From contig NC_019780.1 of NCBI RefSeq assembly GCF_000317615.1, positions 3,717,009-3,781,008 on the forward strand: DNA of 64,000 bases. Direction: 5' to 3'. Under the pieces are notes generated by a model. It saw only the letters and a program-made list of their open reading frames with translations. It had not been told where the DNA came from and ran no database searches. Shown here in pieces: positions 17,606 through 27,309 of the stretch. Origin of the DNA: Dactylococcopsis salina PCC 8305. GTDB taxonomy: Bacteria; Cyanobacteriota; Cyanobacteriia; Cyanobacteriales; Rubidibacteraceae. The position numbers were made by a program, and so were the translations under genes. Every line of letters begins with the position of its first letter. The stretch's first letter is position 1.

Positions 17606-19612
17606 ATGGAAGAAATCCTCTATATCGAAGTTCCTATCAGCGATACTGCTTCAGTTTGTCAGTGGTTACAACAAAATTGGCAAATTGACCCTAATCATAA
17701 AAAACTAACGACTCAAGGATTAAGATTACAGTTCCCGAACACACAGGGAGAACTATCAATTTTTTTGTGGTCAGTACAAAACACCACTTATCTAAAAGTC
17801 TTTCGGTGGGGGAAATTTCCAGTCCCTTTTGCTCGTCGTTTGGCGCAAAACCTGAAATCCTCGCTCCAACACCAATTTCCGCTCACCTATCCAGAACCGC
17901 CACAAATCGACCTTTCTCAAGAATCTATATTTTCCGCTTTACAAGAACATTACCCCAAGACGGTTCATTTTTTCCAAAAAATCCCCAATGGAGAAGCCGC
18001 GCTTACTCGTGTTTATTGGTGGGAACAACGCTGGCGAGAGGAAGCTCGTAATCCCCAACAACCGAAAACAGTGGTTAAACGCACTGAAGTTGAACCCGAA
18101 TCATCTCCTGAATATGATTTAATTTATGTCGGTGGGGCGTTAGGGGTGATTCAGGCGGCGGTGATGGCGCGACGAGGCTATCGTGTATTATTGATGGAGC
18201 GTCTTCCCTTTGGACGGATGAATCGGGAGTGGAATATTTCGCGCCAAGAGTTTCAAGCCTTAATTGATTTAGGATTATTTACAGAAAGTGAGTTTGAAAC
18301 CGTTATTGCGAGGGAATATAAAGACGGTTATAACAAGTTTTTTGATGGCAATAATCCCCCCGATCTCAAGGGTGATGTGTTACACACGCCAACAGTTTTG
18401 AATATTGCTCTCGATTCGGAAAAAGTTTTGGCGCTGTGTGGGGAAAAATTGCAAGGGTTCGGAGGAGAAATTTGGGACGAGACAGAGTTTAGAGAAGCAA
18501 ATGTGAGTAAAACGGCGGTAACAGTCGATTGTCAGCATTTACCTAGTGACACCTCGAAAACAGCAACGGGACGATTGTTAATTGATGCCATGGGGTCCGC
18601 TTCTCCCATTGCTTGGCAACTGAACGCCGATCGCGCTTTTGATAGTGTTTGTCCAACGGTGGGAGCGACGATTAAAAGCGGTTTTCCCCCTGGGGTGTGG
18701 GATTCTGATTATGGAGATGTTTTAAACTCCCATGGTGATATTTCTCGCGGACGACAACTGATCTGGGAACTCTTTCCCGCCGCCGAAGAAGAGTTAACCT
18801 TTTATCTTTTCCATTACCATCAGGTACATCCTCAGAATCCAGGCTCTTTATTAGAAATGTATGAAGATTTCTTTACAATTCTGCCAGAATATCGTCGCTG
18901 CAATATGGAAGACTTGCAATGGAAGAAAGCGACATTTGGTTATATTCCTGGTCATTTTAGCGTGGGTAAGCGCGATCGGGCGGTTGCGTTCGATCGACTG
19001 CTGGCGTTAGGAGATGCCGCTTCTTTACAATCTCCCCTGGTGTTTACAGGGTTTGGTTCATTAATCCGCAACCTCGATCGACTGACAACCCTCTTAGACA
19101 CTGCGCTTAAACATGATCTCCTCGAAGCCGAACACCTGAACCAAGTTCGCGCTTACCAAAGCAACGTCGCAGTCACCTGGCTATTTTCTAAAGGCATGAT
19201 GGTCCCGACAGGGAAAACCCTTCCTCCGCAACGCATTAACTCCATGTTAAACACCTTTTTTGGCTTACTCGCCAACGAACCCCCAGAAGTAGCAGACACC
19301 TTCATCAAAGATCGTGCAGGATGGGGATTATTTAACCGTCTGGCGCTAAAAGCCGCTTGGATGAATCCAGCGTTGATTGCTTGGATATGGGAACAAGCAG
19401 GGGCAAAAGACTTCTTCCGTTGGGTAGGAAGTTATCTCAGCTTCACCTTCGACTCAATCATCAGTTTTCTGTTTCGAGGCTGGTTTCCGCAATGGCTAAA
19501 AAATAATCAATCTTGGCTAGAAAAGCGCTACCCTTCCCTTTGGTTAAAAGGATTGAGTTTTAGTTATGCTCTCAGCACGGGAATGGGAAACCCGAATCAT
19601 TATAAACAGTGA
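17606..19612 (+). CDS. cruA: CruA-type lycopene cyclase / FAD-dependent oxidoreductase
   Basis: 668 residues. An N-terminal region of about 170 residues precedes a Rossmann FAD-binding segment (YDLIYVGGALGVIQAAVMARRGYRVLLMER; part of 170-200). Then come NREWNISRQEFQAL and GDVLHTPTVLNIALDSEKVL, which match the CruA/CruP group; LLALGDAASLQSPLVFTGFG is the second FAD motif near residue 468. CruA and CruP cyclise lycopene to gamma- or beta-carotene in green sulfur bacteria and in cyanobacteria lacking CrtL. The sequence fits CruA better than the shorter CruP, but the two are close. No carotenoid gene is adjacent. It is followed by a 60-bp tandem repeat array. Confidence 0.75.
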   Translation: MEEILYIEVPISDTASVCQWLQQNWQIDPNHKKLTTQGLRLQFPNTQGELSIFLWSVQNTTYLKVFRWGKFPVPFARRLAQNLKSSLQHQFPLTYPEPPQIDLSQESIFSALQEHYPKTVHFFQKIPNGEAALTRVYWWEQRWREEARNPQQPKTVVKRTEVEPESSPEYDLIYVGGALGVIQAAVMARRGYRVLLMERLPFGRMNREWNISRQEFQALIDLGLFTESEFETVIAREYKDGYNKFFDGNNPPDLKGDVLHTPTVLNIALDSEKVLALCGEKLQGFGGEIWDETEFREANVSKTAVTVDCQHLPSDTSKTATGRLLIDAMGSASPIAWQLNADRAFDSVCPTVGATIKSGFPPGVWDSDYGDVLNSHGDISRGRQLIWELFPAAEEELTFYLFHYHQVHPQNPGSLLEMYEDFFTILPEYRRCNMEDLQWKKATFGYIPGHFSVGKRDRAVAFDRLLALGDAASLQSPLVFTGFGSLIRNLDRLTTLLDTALKHDLLEAEHLNQVRAYQSNVAVTWLFSKGMMVPTGKTLPPQRINSMLNTFFGLLANEPPEVADTFIKDRAGWGLFNRLALKAAWMNPALIAWIWEQAGAKDFFRWVGSYLSFTFDSIISFLFRGWFPQWLKNNQSWLEKRYPSLWLKGLSFSYALSTGMGNPNHYKQ

Positions 19613-19698
19613 GCTATGATAGTTTAATTTATGTCAGTGAGACGTTCAATTGAATGTCTCACTAATTTAGTAGCGAGGAGATTAAGCCACAATATTTG

Positions 19699-20012
19699 TG
19701 TTGGGTTTCGCTTCGCTTCACCCAACCTACTTTCTACTGTAGGTTGGGTGAAACGAAGTGTAACCCAACAATTTATACCATTTTCAAAAAGTGAAACTGT
19801 AGGTTGGGTGAAACGAAGTGTAACCCAACAATTTATACCATTTTCAAAAAGTGAAACTGTAGGTTGGGTGAAACGAAGTGTAACCCAACAACTTATACCA
19901 TTTTCAAAAAGTGAAATTGTAGGTTGGGTGAAACAAAGTGTAACCTAAGCATTTATTGTAGGTTGGGTGAAAGGAAGTGTAACCCAACAATAATGAAGTG
20001 TAACCCAACAAT
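19699..20012. repeat. palindromic repeat array with a 60-bp tandem unit
   Basis: A first inverted copy (TGTTGGGTTTCGCTTCGC..., 19699-19731) is followed by a tandem array. The 60 bases at 19741-19800 and 19801-19860 are identical, the third copy (19861-19920) differs at two positions, and the fourth is degenerate. Each unit has an AGGTTGGGTG ... TAACCCAACA hairpin and a 28-base AT-rich spacer. The whole region between cruA and acsF (19613-20104) holds no gene; a frame translating the array is an artefact. Confidence 0.9.
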
Positions 20013-20104
20013 TTAATAAGAAATAAAAAAAGTAGAGATGTACCAGCGCACATCTCCACAGAAAAAAGAATGAAAACGAATTTTAATCCGAAAAAATCGA
20101 TCGT

Positions 20105-21181
20105 TTAGTAAAGCGAACCCCGTTTCGCTTGAGCATCCACCGCTTTTTGTAGATACAAATTCAAGAATTGCCAACCATTAGAAACATAATGAGGTAACTT
20201 GCGGAAAAACTTCACGACTCGCGGTGCGTCGGAATTAGCAATTTCGCTCAGTTTTTCATTATTTTTCACACAAACTTCTAAACGGTTGAAGAAATTCGGA
20301 TTCTCCACATCTAAAATTGTCGGGAAAACTCGTCCTGCGGTTTGATTTGTTTTCTGAATCACATACTGGTCATATTCCCGCGCATCTAATCCTAGTGCTT
20401 CATAAAAGCCCGATCGTTGCACATCGTTGAGATACATCGTCGCAAACACAGCGAGAAGGAAGAAACGACACCATAAACGGGAAATCAACCCAGTAATCAC
20501 ATAGGGTTGCGCTTGCATGATCGCATCGAAAAAGTCACCGTGACGGTTTTCATCCTGACACCAATTTTCAAAGAAGCGGAAAAGAGGATAAATCCGATGT
20601 TCAGGATGCTTTTCTAAATGGCGATAGATGGTGATATAACGCCAATAACCGATTTTTTCCGAAAGATAGGTGGCGTAGAAGATATATTTGGGCTTAAAGA
20701 AGGTATATTTCCGACTCTTGGTTAGAAACCCTAAGTCAAGAGACAGGTTAAAATCGGACATTGCTTTATTCAAAAACCCAGCATGACGTGCTTCATCTCG
20801 TGACATCAGAGTAAAGCATTCGGCAAGCAAAGGGTTAGAATGTTTTAAGCGTCTTCCCAATTCTTTGTAGAGAAGGAAACCAGAAAACTCTGCGGTGCAA
20901 GAACGCTCTAAAAACTCCACAAACAAACGGCGGGTTTCTGGATCAAGATGTTCCCAAGACTGGTTAAACTCCTCATCACGGATGAAGTGTTTTTGATTAT
21001 AATCAGCGCGAAATTCTTCTAAAATGGCTCGTAATTCATCCTCGTTGACGGAAATATCCATCTTTGCCATTTCGTCGAAGTCTGTGGTGTAAAAACGAGG
21101 GGTTAAAAGCGTTTCCTTCGCGGGTGCTTTCACTCCTGGACGTAATTCTTGTTTGTCTTGCTTATCTGCGGTATTAACCAT
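20105..21181 (-). CDS. acsF: Mg-protoporphyrin IX monomethyl ester oxidative cyclase (aerobic)
   Basis: 358 residues. A diiron carboxylate protein with [25 protein letters not shown] and [13 protein letters not shown], the paired Glu/His metal ligands of AcsF/ChlE/CHL27. It forms the isocyclic fifth ring of chlorophyll using oxygen. It ends [13 protein letters not shown] as in cyanobacterial homologues. It lies downstream of chlM on the same strand (166-base gap); the two enzymes catalyse consecutive steps (methylation, then cyclisation). Confidence 0.97.
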   Translation of the reverse strand: MVNTADKQDKQELRPGVKAPAKETLLTPRFYTTDFDEMAKMDISVNEDELRAILEEFRADYNQKHFIRDEEFNQSWEHLDPETRRLFVEFLERSCTAEFSGFLLYKELGRRLKHSNPLLAECFTLMSRDEARHAGFLNKAMSDFNLSLDLGFLTKSRKYTFFKPKYIFYATYLSEKIGYWRYITIYRHLEKHPEHRIYPLFRFFENWCQDENRHGDFFDAIMQAQPYVITGLISRLWCRFFLLAVFATMYLNDVQRSGFYEALGLDAREYDQYVIQKTNQTAGRVFPTILDVENPNFFNRLEVCVKNNEKLSEIANSDAPRVVKFFRKLPHYVSNGWQFLNLYLQKAVDAQAKRGSLY

Positions 21182-21347
21182 ATTTTATTGATTGGGTTGG
21201 ATTAATCTTACAATTGCTGGAATTTAGGAATGATTGCCGTTTTGTTTTTTAGTTTATCAACGAGTCACGGCGCGATCGAGCGAACTTGTTAACGATTGCA
21301 ACAAAAATCTATATCTCTGTGTGGGTTTTGTTAAGGTTTGTAACAAT

Positions 21348-22031
21348 TTAAGTCCGTACCGCCTCCAAAATACGGGAATAATAAAAGCGAGTGCTAGTCA
21401 TTCCCTGACGTTTAATTTCAAACCCATTTTCCTGTAAGATTTTGATAATCTCTGCTTCTGAATGCTGATAAGCGCGAGTGGTTTTACTCGGTCCGGGGAA
21501 AAATTCACCAATTTTCTTGAGAAGGGTGAGGAAAAAGGTTTTTGGTGCAAAACTAATAATAAAACGAGATTCGGCACAGTTAGCGAGATGTTTAACCATC
21601 GTCGGGATATCTCTATCGGGATAATGAATGAGAACATCTAAACAAATTACCGTGTGATAATTCCCTGTAATCGCTTCTAAATCACTCACGGAAAAATTAA
21701 TGTTATGATTCTCTCCTAAAGTCGCTTTGGCTTGGGTTTCTGCTTCTCCCACCATCTTCTCGGAAATATCACTCGCATAAACTGTCGCGCCAGCTTCAGC
21801 AAGAGGAATCGCTAAACTTCCTGTTCCACATCCCGCATCACAGACGGTTAGTTGTGCAAGATTCTCGTCTGTTTTTAACCAACTCACAACGGTTTCAATG
21901 GTTTGTTTATGCCCAATGCGGATGTTTTTTTGGACAGTATTAACCTCTCCATCGCCGTAAATGTTTCGCCAGCGTTCAAACCCAACGGCATTAAAATAGT
22001 CTTTAACAATTGTTTTATCGTCGGTTTTCAT
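21348..22031 (-). CDS. chlM: Mg-protoporphyrin IX methyltransferase
   Basis: 227 residues. A SAM-dependent class I methyltransferase: VCDAGCGTGSLAIPLAE (motif I, about 62-78), YASDISEKM, NINFSVSDLEAITG and VICLDVLIHYP. The N-terminal KDYFNAVGFERWRNIYG is diagnostic of ChlM/BchM. It methylates the C13 propionate of Mg-protoporphyrin IX, giving the substrate of AcsF, whose gene is directly downstream. The first codons overlap the end of nagA by 4 bases, which suggests that nagA, chlM and possibly acsF are co-transcribed. Confidence 0.96.
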   Translation of the reverse strand: MKTDDKTIVKDYFNAVGFERWRNIYGDGEVNTVQKNIRIGHKQTIETVVSWLKTDENLAQLTVCDAGCGTGSLAIPLAEAGATVYASDISEKMVGEAETQAKATLGENHNINFSVSDLEAITGNYHTVICLDVLIHYPDRDIPTMVKHLANCAESRFIISFAPKTFFLTLLKKIGEFFPGPSKTTRAYQHSEAEIIKILQENGFEIKRQGMTSTRFYYSRILEAVRT

Positions 22032-23230
22032 AGATTAGTAATTCTCTCCCAAGTTAAATTTGCTGTGGAATCTTCCCAATGCCAACGTAATAAGTTCGCT
22101 GGTTGTCCCACTGCTAAACCATTTTCTCCTAATGCTTCTCTTGGACTTTCTGTTGCTAGTGCGATCGCGCTTCCGATATCACACACTCCCCACTTTACTA
22201 GATTACTCACCCCTGACAACAGAGGTAAAGTAGTTCCCGCTAATGTCCCATCCGCTAGTCTAGCAGTTCCCTGTTTAACGATGATTGTTCGATCGTCCCA
22301 GGGATAAGTTCCATCGTCTAATCCTAACGCCGCCAAAGCATCACTCACCAGAAACAATCGTTTTGATCCTTCTCCCATCCGTAACAAGAGTTTCAACATC
22401 ATCGGAGAAATATGTTCCCCATCAGCAATAAAACCCGCTTTCACCCCTGAATGAACTAAAGCCGCACCCAATAATCCCGATTCACGGTGATGAAGCGACG
22501 GCATGGCATTAAACGCATGAGTTACCAGAGACGCACCCTGACGAAACGATCGTTCTGCTTCTGCGGCTGTCGCTAAAGAATGTCCTAGACTAATGAGGAT
22601 TTCTGGATAGCGCGATCGAAGTTCCGCAATTATTCTCTGTTCAGAACTTATTTCTGGCGCACAAGTCACCACCCTAACCTGTTGACAATATTTTCCGATC
22701 AACCCCCGAAAGTTGTCAAGAGTGAAAGAAGATAAATATTTTTCGGGATGAGCGCCGCGTTTTTTCGGATTAAGAAAGGGGCCTTCTAAATGAACACCGA
22801 GAATTTTAGCAGCTTCATATTTTTGGCTGTGATATTGTTGAATATATCTAGAAATTGTCGCTAACGATCGCGCTACTTTTTCAGCAGAAGTAGTAACAAT
22901 TGTGGGAAGAAACCCATCCACTCCTTGTTTCCATAAAAACTGAGAGATGTCTAACAGTCGATCAAGATGATTCTCCTCTAAATCAGGAAACGGTAAACCT
23001 AAAGCCCCATTAATTTGCATATCTACTCCTCCCAGAGAAACCCAATCTCCTTGACAGTCAATGACAGGAATACTCTCTTTTTTTCGGTCAGAGATTTGAG
23101 TTTGAATGCTTCTAATGAGTCCGTTTTCAATGTACAATTCATAACGTTGTTCAACATAATTTTTAGGAAGACGAGCATTGATCAAATAGTAAGAATTTTG
23201 ACGAAAATGCGAATCATTATTGGTGTTCAT
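22028..23230 (-). CDS. nagA: N-acetylglucosamine-6-phosphate deacetylase
   Basis: 400 residues. An amidohydrolase with LGVHLEGPFLNPKKRGAH, ISLGHSLATAAEAE, THAFNAMPSLHHRESG, GFIADGEHI and FLVSDALAALG. These are the metal- and sugar-binding blocks of NagA. It deacetylates GlcNAc-6-phosphate in amino sugar recycling. It overlaps chlM by 4 bases; there is no metabolic link between the two. The N-terminal QINGALGLPFPDL replaces the more usual HGxxG/NGGFG wording, but the fold motifs are intact. Confidence 0.93.
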   Translation of the reverse strand: MNTNNDSHFRQNSYYLINARLPKNYVEQRYELYIENGLIRSIQTQISDRKKESIPVIDCQGDWVSLGGVDMQINGALGLPFPDLEENHLDRLLDISQFLWKQGVDGFLPTIVTTSAEKVARSLATISRYIQQYHSQKYEAAKILGVHLEGPFLNPKKRGAHPEKYLSSFTLDNFRGLIGKYCQQVRVVTCAPEISSEQRIIAELRSRYPEILISLGHSLATAAEAERSFRQGASLVTHAFNAMPSLHHRESGLLGAALVHSGVKAGFIADGEHISPMMLKLLLRMGEGSKRLFLVSDALAALGLDDGTYPWDDRTIIVKQGTARLADGTLAGTTLPLLSGVSNLVKWGVCDIGSAIALATESPREALGENGLAVGQPANLLRWHWEDSTANLTWERITNL

Positions 23231-23277
23231 TTCTGTTCAAACTTTCATAATAAAATACAAATCTAGAATATTGTATT

Positions 23278-23395
23278 GCCCCCTAACCCCCAAGTTTGGG
23301 GGAATTAATTTTATCTACAAAACAACCTTTTTCAAATCCCCCAGGATTGGGGGAAGGGGGGCAAACTCCCCCAGGATTGGGGGAAGGGGGGCTAA
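23278..23395. repeat. CCCCCAA...GGGGG repeat block with a 33-bp tandem duplication
   Basis: A C-rich CCCCCTAACCCCCAAGTTTGGGGG hairpin-like segment is followed by two near-identical units (TCCCCCAGGATTGGGGGAAG plus a G-run) at about 23336-23366 and 23369-23395. The same motif occurs at 25500, 27985, 38110 and 54000. Intergenic, with no gene. Confidence 0.8.
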
Positions 23396-23402
23396 TCAAA
23401 AA

Positions 23403-24248
23403 CTAAACTTCTAATTGTCCCGAAAAAACTTTAGTTGCGGGACCTGTCATATAAACATTATTATCTTCTTGTGACCAATGAATCTCTAAACAACCCCCTG
23501 GTAATTCAACCGTAGAAGCGCGATCGTTTTTATCATTTAAAACGCCAGCCACTACCGACGCACAAGCACCCGTTCCACAAGCCAAAGTTATTCCCGCGCC
23601 GCGTTCCCAGACACGCATTTTTAAGTAATCTCGTTGCACAACTTCAATAAATTCTGTATTAATTAGTTTCGGAAAAGCTGAATGATGTTCAAACTCAGCA
23701 CCAATTTTTTCTAAAGGAATTGCCTCCGCATTTTCGACAAAAGTAATGCAGTGAGGATTTCCCATACTGACACAAGTAACCTGCCAATTTTGATCAGCAA
23801 CAAAAAGCGATTGATTGACAACTTTTTCTTGAGGAGAAGCGAGAGTTGTTGGAATTTCCTGTGCCAATAAATAAGGTTGTCCCATGTTAACTGTTACCTT
23901 ATTTTCCTCTTGCAGTTGAGGACGAATAGTTCCAGCAAGGGTATGAATATTATAAACTTGATTCGAGTTTTCTTTTCCTTCTAAATCAGCAAGAAACTGA
24001 GCGAAACAACGAATGCCATTGCCACACATTTCGGGTTCTGAGCCATCAGAATTGTAGATTCTCATAGTGTAATCGCTCTCTCCCACAGGGGAAAGGACAA
24101 AAATCACCCCGTCTGCGCCAATACCGAAATGACGATCGCAGAGTTTCATCGCTTGTTCAGATGTGAGACAAGGGGTATGATCATTACGATTGTCAATTAA
24201 AATAAAATCATTACCGAGTCCGTGATATTTTGTAAATTTGATTTTCAT
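23403..24248 (-). CDS. dapF: diaminopimelate epimerase
   Basis: 281 residues from the ATG at 24248 ([15 protein letters not shown]), chosen because the family begins here; a longer frame to 24299 would overlap hfq. The two catalytic cysteines are in [10 protein letters not shown] and ACGTGACAS. It interconverts LL- and meso-diaminopimelate for lysine and peptidoglycan. The start is only 23 bases from the divergent hfq start, an arrangement I recall as conserved in cyanobacteria. Confidence 0.97.
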   Translation of the reverse strand: MKIKFTKYHGLGNDFILIDNRNDHTPCLTSEQAMKLCDRHFGIGADGVIFVLSPVGESDYTMRIYNSDGSEPEMCGNGIRCFAQFLADLEGKENSNQVYNIHTLAGTIRPQLQEENKVTVNMGQPYLLAQEIPTTLASPQEKVVNQSLFVADQNWQVTCVSMGNPHCITFVENAEAIPLEKIGAEFEHHSAFPKLINTEFIEVVQRDYLKMRVWERGAGITLACGTGACASVVAGVLNDKNDRASTVELPGGCLEIHWSQEDNNVYMTGPATKVFSGQLEV

Positions 24249-24271
24249 AGTCAGTTCAATGAGGAATAACG

Positions 24272-24484
24272 ATGACAGAATTTGATACTGGTTTACCAAG
24301 TACCCGTATGGTACAAAATTTGATTAAAGAAAAGAAAGAGGTAGAGATAAAATTAATGAGTGATGATTTGGTAATGGGAAAAGTGCTTTGGCAGGATCAG
24401 CATTGCATTTGTTTAGTTGATCATTATGACCAATCTACCTTAGTTTGGCGACAAGCGATCGCCTATTTGAAACCTAAAGTATAA
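24272..24484 (+). CDS. hfq: Hfq (cyanobacterial type)
   Basis: 70 residues with the LSm fold: [37 protein letters not shown] and [15 protein letters not shown]. It lacks the KHA-type Sm2 motif and long tail of enterobacterial Hfq, as cyanobacterial Hfq proteins do. In Synechocystis this protein acts with type IV pilus motor PilB1 in motility and competence rather than as a general sRNA chaperone. GAGG is upstream of the ATG. It is divergent from dapF. Confidence 0.92.
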   Translation: MTEFDTGLPSTRMVQNLIKEKKEVEIKLMSDDLVMGKVLWQDQHCICLVDHYDQSTLVWRQAIAYLKPKV

Positions 24485-24539
24485 TTACTACATCCTACTG
24501 ATTAAAGACAGTTACTAATTATTAAAACAAGTGGAACAG

Positions 24540-25388
24540 ATGAGCAATTGGAAACTAAACGGTTGGGGAATATTGGTGGGATGGTTACTTTTAAGTTTTC
24601 CCACCGAAGCACTAGAAATAAAAATTAATCCTGATAATCCTCAGTTAGGAGATACGGTTTCGGTAACTATAGAAACTGATCCCAATGAAGCTACGCCGCG
24701 AGTGACTTGGGGAGAAGAAAATTATCCCGTTTTTGCAGTAAGAAATAATCAATACCGCGTTTTAATTCCAACGACTCCTTTAGATGATTCGGGGAAATAT
24801 CCTTTAACAATTCAGGGAGAAAATACAGTTAGGAATTTTTTGGTTTGGTTGCGCGATCGAAGTTTTCCCACGCAACGACTTTGGATATCAGGAAATAGTT
24901 TAAGTGCGACTGAAATCGAACTCGATCGAGTGGCAAGGTTTAAAGAATTAGTCACCCCTGAAAAGTATTGGCAAGGAGCATTTTTACGTCCCAATCAAGG
25001 TTCAGTTTCAACTATTTTCGGCGTACGTCGTTATTACAATGGCGAATTTGCCGAAAATTATTATCACAAAGGAGTTGATTATGCTGCACCCACAGGATCA
25101 CCTGTCGTCGCACCAGCTTCTGGAAAAATTGAATTAGTAGGAACAGAAAGTGAAGGATTTAATGTTCATGGAAACACGGTTGGCATTGATCATGGTCAAG
25201 GAGTATTAAGCATTTTTTTACACTTAAATAATATCAATGTATCCGAAGGAGAAATGGTAAAAGCGGGACAAAAAATTGGCACAGTTGGCTCAACGGGAGC
25301 ATCCACCGGACCTCATTTACACTGGGGTTTATATGTGAATGGTCAAGCCGTTGATCCCTCGCCATGGCGTTTTAAGGGTGTTGAATAA
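24540..25388 (+). CDS. M23 family metallopeptidase (LytM/lysostaphin-type)
   Basis: About 282 residues; a GTG three codons upstream (24531) is an alternative start. N-terminal hydrophobic segment (GWGILVGWLLLSFPTEALE) looks like a signal peptide, so the enzyme is exported. A beta-sandwich linker precedes the LytM domain with HKGVDYAAP (metal ligands His, Asp) and TGPHLHWGLYVNG (HxH). The zinc ligands are complete, so active peptidoglycan endopeptidase activity is expected. Probably in cell-wall remodelling or division. Confidence 0.9.
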   Translation: MSNWKLNGWGILVGWLLLSFPTEALEIKINPDNPQLGDTVSVTIETDPNEATPRVTWGEENYPVFAVRNNQYRVLIPTTPLDDSGKYPLTIQGENTVRNFLVWLRDRSFPTQRLWISGNSLSATEIELDRVARFKELVTPEKYWQGAFLRPNQGSVSTIFGVRRYYNGEFAENYYHKGVDYAAPTGSPVVAPASGKIELVGTESEGFNVHGNTVGIDHGQGVLSIFLHLNNINVSEGEMVKAGQKIGTVGSTGASTGPHLHWGLYVNGQAVDPSPWRFKGVE

Positions 25389-25522
25389 ATGAGAATTAAA
25401 GAAATTGTCAATGTAGGTTGGGTGGAGAAGACGAAACCCAACATAAATTAGTCATTGGTCATTCGTCATTAGACAAAGGACGAAAGACAACGGTTTATCC
25501 CCCCTAACCCCCCTTTGAAAGG

Positions 25523-25695
25523 CAGGGCTGTTTCATTCTATTTTTTTGCCTTTTCCAGATGTTAGGAATAGCAGGGGTTTTACGGCTTTTTTGTTAAGAA
25601 AAAGCCAAAAAGTAAGAAAAAGCGTTCGATCGAACGTACAATAAGGGGTTCAGGCGATCGCATTCAATTTTGACCCCGAGAATGAAACAGCCCTG
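25523..25695. mobile_element. 173-bp MITE with 16-bp perfect terminal inverted repeats and 12-bp target duplication
   Basis: Ends are CAGGGCTGTTTCATTC (25523-25538) and its exact reverse complement (25680-25695). The flanks CCCTTTGAAAGG (25511-25522 and 25696-25707) are a 12-bp direct repeat, as expected for a target-site duplication. The interior is AT-rich, with a CGTTCGATCGAACG palindrome and one HIP1 site (25654-25661), and no gene. It is a non-autonomous element; the transposase that would move it is not in this window. It lies inside a copy of the CCCCTTTGAAAGGGG-type repeat. Confidence 0.85.
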
Positions 25696-25745
25696 CCCTT
25701 TGAAAGGGGGGAACAACGAGCAAGTTTGGGGGGAATTAAGGAGAA

Positions 25746-26444
25746 TTATTCCCTAGCAATGCTGTAGTGTAAAAAGACTTCTTGATCGATCGTTTCTACT
25801 GATAAAAGTTTCAATTGTTGAGCATTTTCAGCACTAACACCGATTCCTTCAATGGCAGTCGGTGCATTTTTTCCCCCTAGTAAAACTGGACAGATAGTTA
25901 ACCATAATTCATCTAAAAGCTGTTGTTGGAAAAGAGCAGCTACTAATTCTCCTCCGCCTAAAACAGCTAAGTTTTCGATTCCTTTATTTTTTAATTCACT
26001 TAGGGTTTTTTCCCAATCAATTTCTTGATTTGCGGTTTCAAAGGTAATAATTTCATCAAAGCGAGAAGTGCTTTTAAGGTTCTGATTTTCCCATTGTTTA
26101 GCGCCTTGTTTTGTGGTGAGAAGCCAACGGGGAATCTTTTGTTGAAAAAAGCGAATTTCAGTGGGAATATTACCCGATCGAGTGCAGACAATTTGAAGCG
26201 GCTGATCGGGTTTTTGTTGTTGATTGCGAGCTGCGATTAAATCGGAATTACGCAGAGACATGGCACTACCATGAGCGCGAAGTGTCCCTGCGCCGAAGAG
26301 AATCGCATCCGCTTCCGCCACTTGTCTTTCTAAATGAGCGCGATCGATGCTAGAGGAAAACTCAGCCGCTTTTCGCGCGACATCAGCAATTTTACCATCA
26401 GCACTCAAGGCTAAGACAACAGTGGTGTGAGGACGATTCATCAT
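25746..26444 (-). CDS. RibD C-terminal domain (dihydrofolate reductase-like) reductase
   Basis: 232 residues. RPHTTVVLALSADGKIA, FGAGTLRAHG, LAVLGGGELVAALFQQ and ELWLTICPVLLGG are the DHFR-like RibD-C/YwjB fold with its NADPH site. There is no deaminase domain; a full-length ribD is present at 35082. Stand-alone enzymes of this type reduce pyrimidine or pterin-like substrates; the substrate here is unknown. The start overlaps the end of rnc by 4 bases (ATGA), so it is translationally coupled with rnc. Confidence 0.8.
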   Translation of the reverse strand: MMNRPHTTVVLALSADGKIADVARKAAEFSSSIDRAHLERQVAEADAILFGAGTLRAHGSAMSLRNSDLIAARNQQQKPDQPLQIVCTRSGNIPTEIRFFQQKIPRWLLTTKQGAKQWENQNLKSTSRFDEIITFETANQEIDWEKTLSELKNKGIENLAVLGGGELVAALFQQQLLDELWLTICPVLLGGKNAPTAIEGIGVSAENAQQLKLLSVETIDQEVFLHYSIARE

Positions 26445-27235
26445 TTTTGAGTTAAGTTTTGATAAGCTGATTGAGCGGCAGCTTGTTGGGCAGCTTTTTT
26501 CGAGCGCCCTTTACCCTGACTCAAAAAGCGATCTTTAAGCCAGACATACGCCGTAAACCGTTCAGGATCATCATAACCCCGTCCCGTTTCCTCAACTTGA
26601 TAATGTGGCAAAACTTTATAATGAGCTTGAGTCCACTCTTGGAGAGCATCCTTATAATTCTGCCTTGCGGGGTCTTGGCGAATTTGATCCGCTTTTTGCT
26701 TTAGAATAGGATCAAGCCAAGGACGGATTAGATTCATGGAGTAAGTGCTGAGATAAAGCGCACCTAACACCGCCTCAAACGTATCCGCTAGGCGCGATCG
26801 CGCTCCTGCTTTGTTTTTTGCCGCACTTCCCGCCATCAATAAAAATCGATCCATCCCGTAACTTTCGGCAAATTCTGCCAACACGCGATCGCTAACTAAA
26901 ATCGATCGAATCGCCGCAAAATCCCCCACTGGTGCTTCGGGATACGTTTCCAAAAGGAGTTCTGAAGCCGCCAAACGAACGACCGCATCACCCACAAACT
27001 CTAACTGTTGATAATTCGCTAAACTGGACGCACTAGGATGAGTGAGTGCTAAATCCAACAAATTCCAATCAATGGTCGTAGTGTCAGTTAACCCTAACCG
27101 TTCTACCATTTTTCGGAGTTCTCGACCACGACGAGAGCCACCTTGTCGATTGCGAGAGCGTAATTCCTCTGATCGGGTCTTCGATCGAGATCGAGACGTT
27201 TCGATCGCCAATTCGGAAGAGCTTTCTGCCCTCAT
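26441..27235 (-). CDS. rnc: ribonuclease III
   Basis: 264 residues. The RNase III signature LEFVGDAVVRLA and the distal Mg-binding LADTFEAVLGALYL are present; a dsRNA-binding domain (about 185-260: NYKDALQEWTQAHY... ending SKKAAQQAAAQSAYQNL) follows. It has an Arg/Ser-rich N-terminal extension of about 35 residues. It cleaves double-stranded RNA, including rRNA precursors. The rnpB RNA gene follows upstream on the same strand, an RNA-processing neighbourhood. Confidence 0.96.
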   Translation of the reverse strand: MRAESSSELAIETSRSRSKTRSEELRSRNRQGGSRRGRELRKMVERLGLTDTTTIDWNLLDLALTHPSASSLANYQQLEFVGDAVVRLAASELLLETYPEAPVGDFAAIRSILVSDRVLAEFAESYGMDRFLLMAGSAAKNKAGARSRLADTFEAVLGALYLSTYSMNLIRPWLDPILKQKADQIRQDPARQNYKDALQEWTQAHYKVLPHYQVEETGRGYDDPERFTAYVWLKDRFLSQGKGRSKKAAQQAAAQSAYQNLTQK

Positions 27236-27309
27236 TTCCTTCCTATCACACTTATTTAATTACCGTTGCCATTAAGGTTATTCTCTCACAACAGGAGAGG
27301 CAAAAAATA

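Noticed and set aside
19741..19920. Possible CRISPR array
   Set aside because: The whole 60-bp unit repeats, with no unique spacers.
19631..19948. Repetitive 105-codon frame
   Set aside because: It translates the 60-bp tandem repeat and has no start signal.
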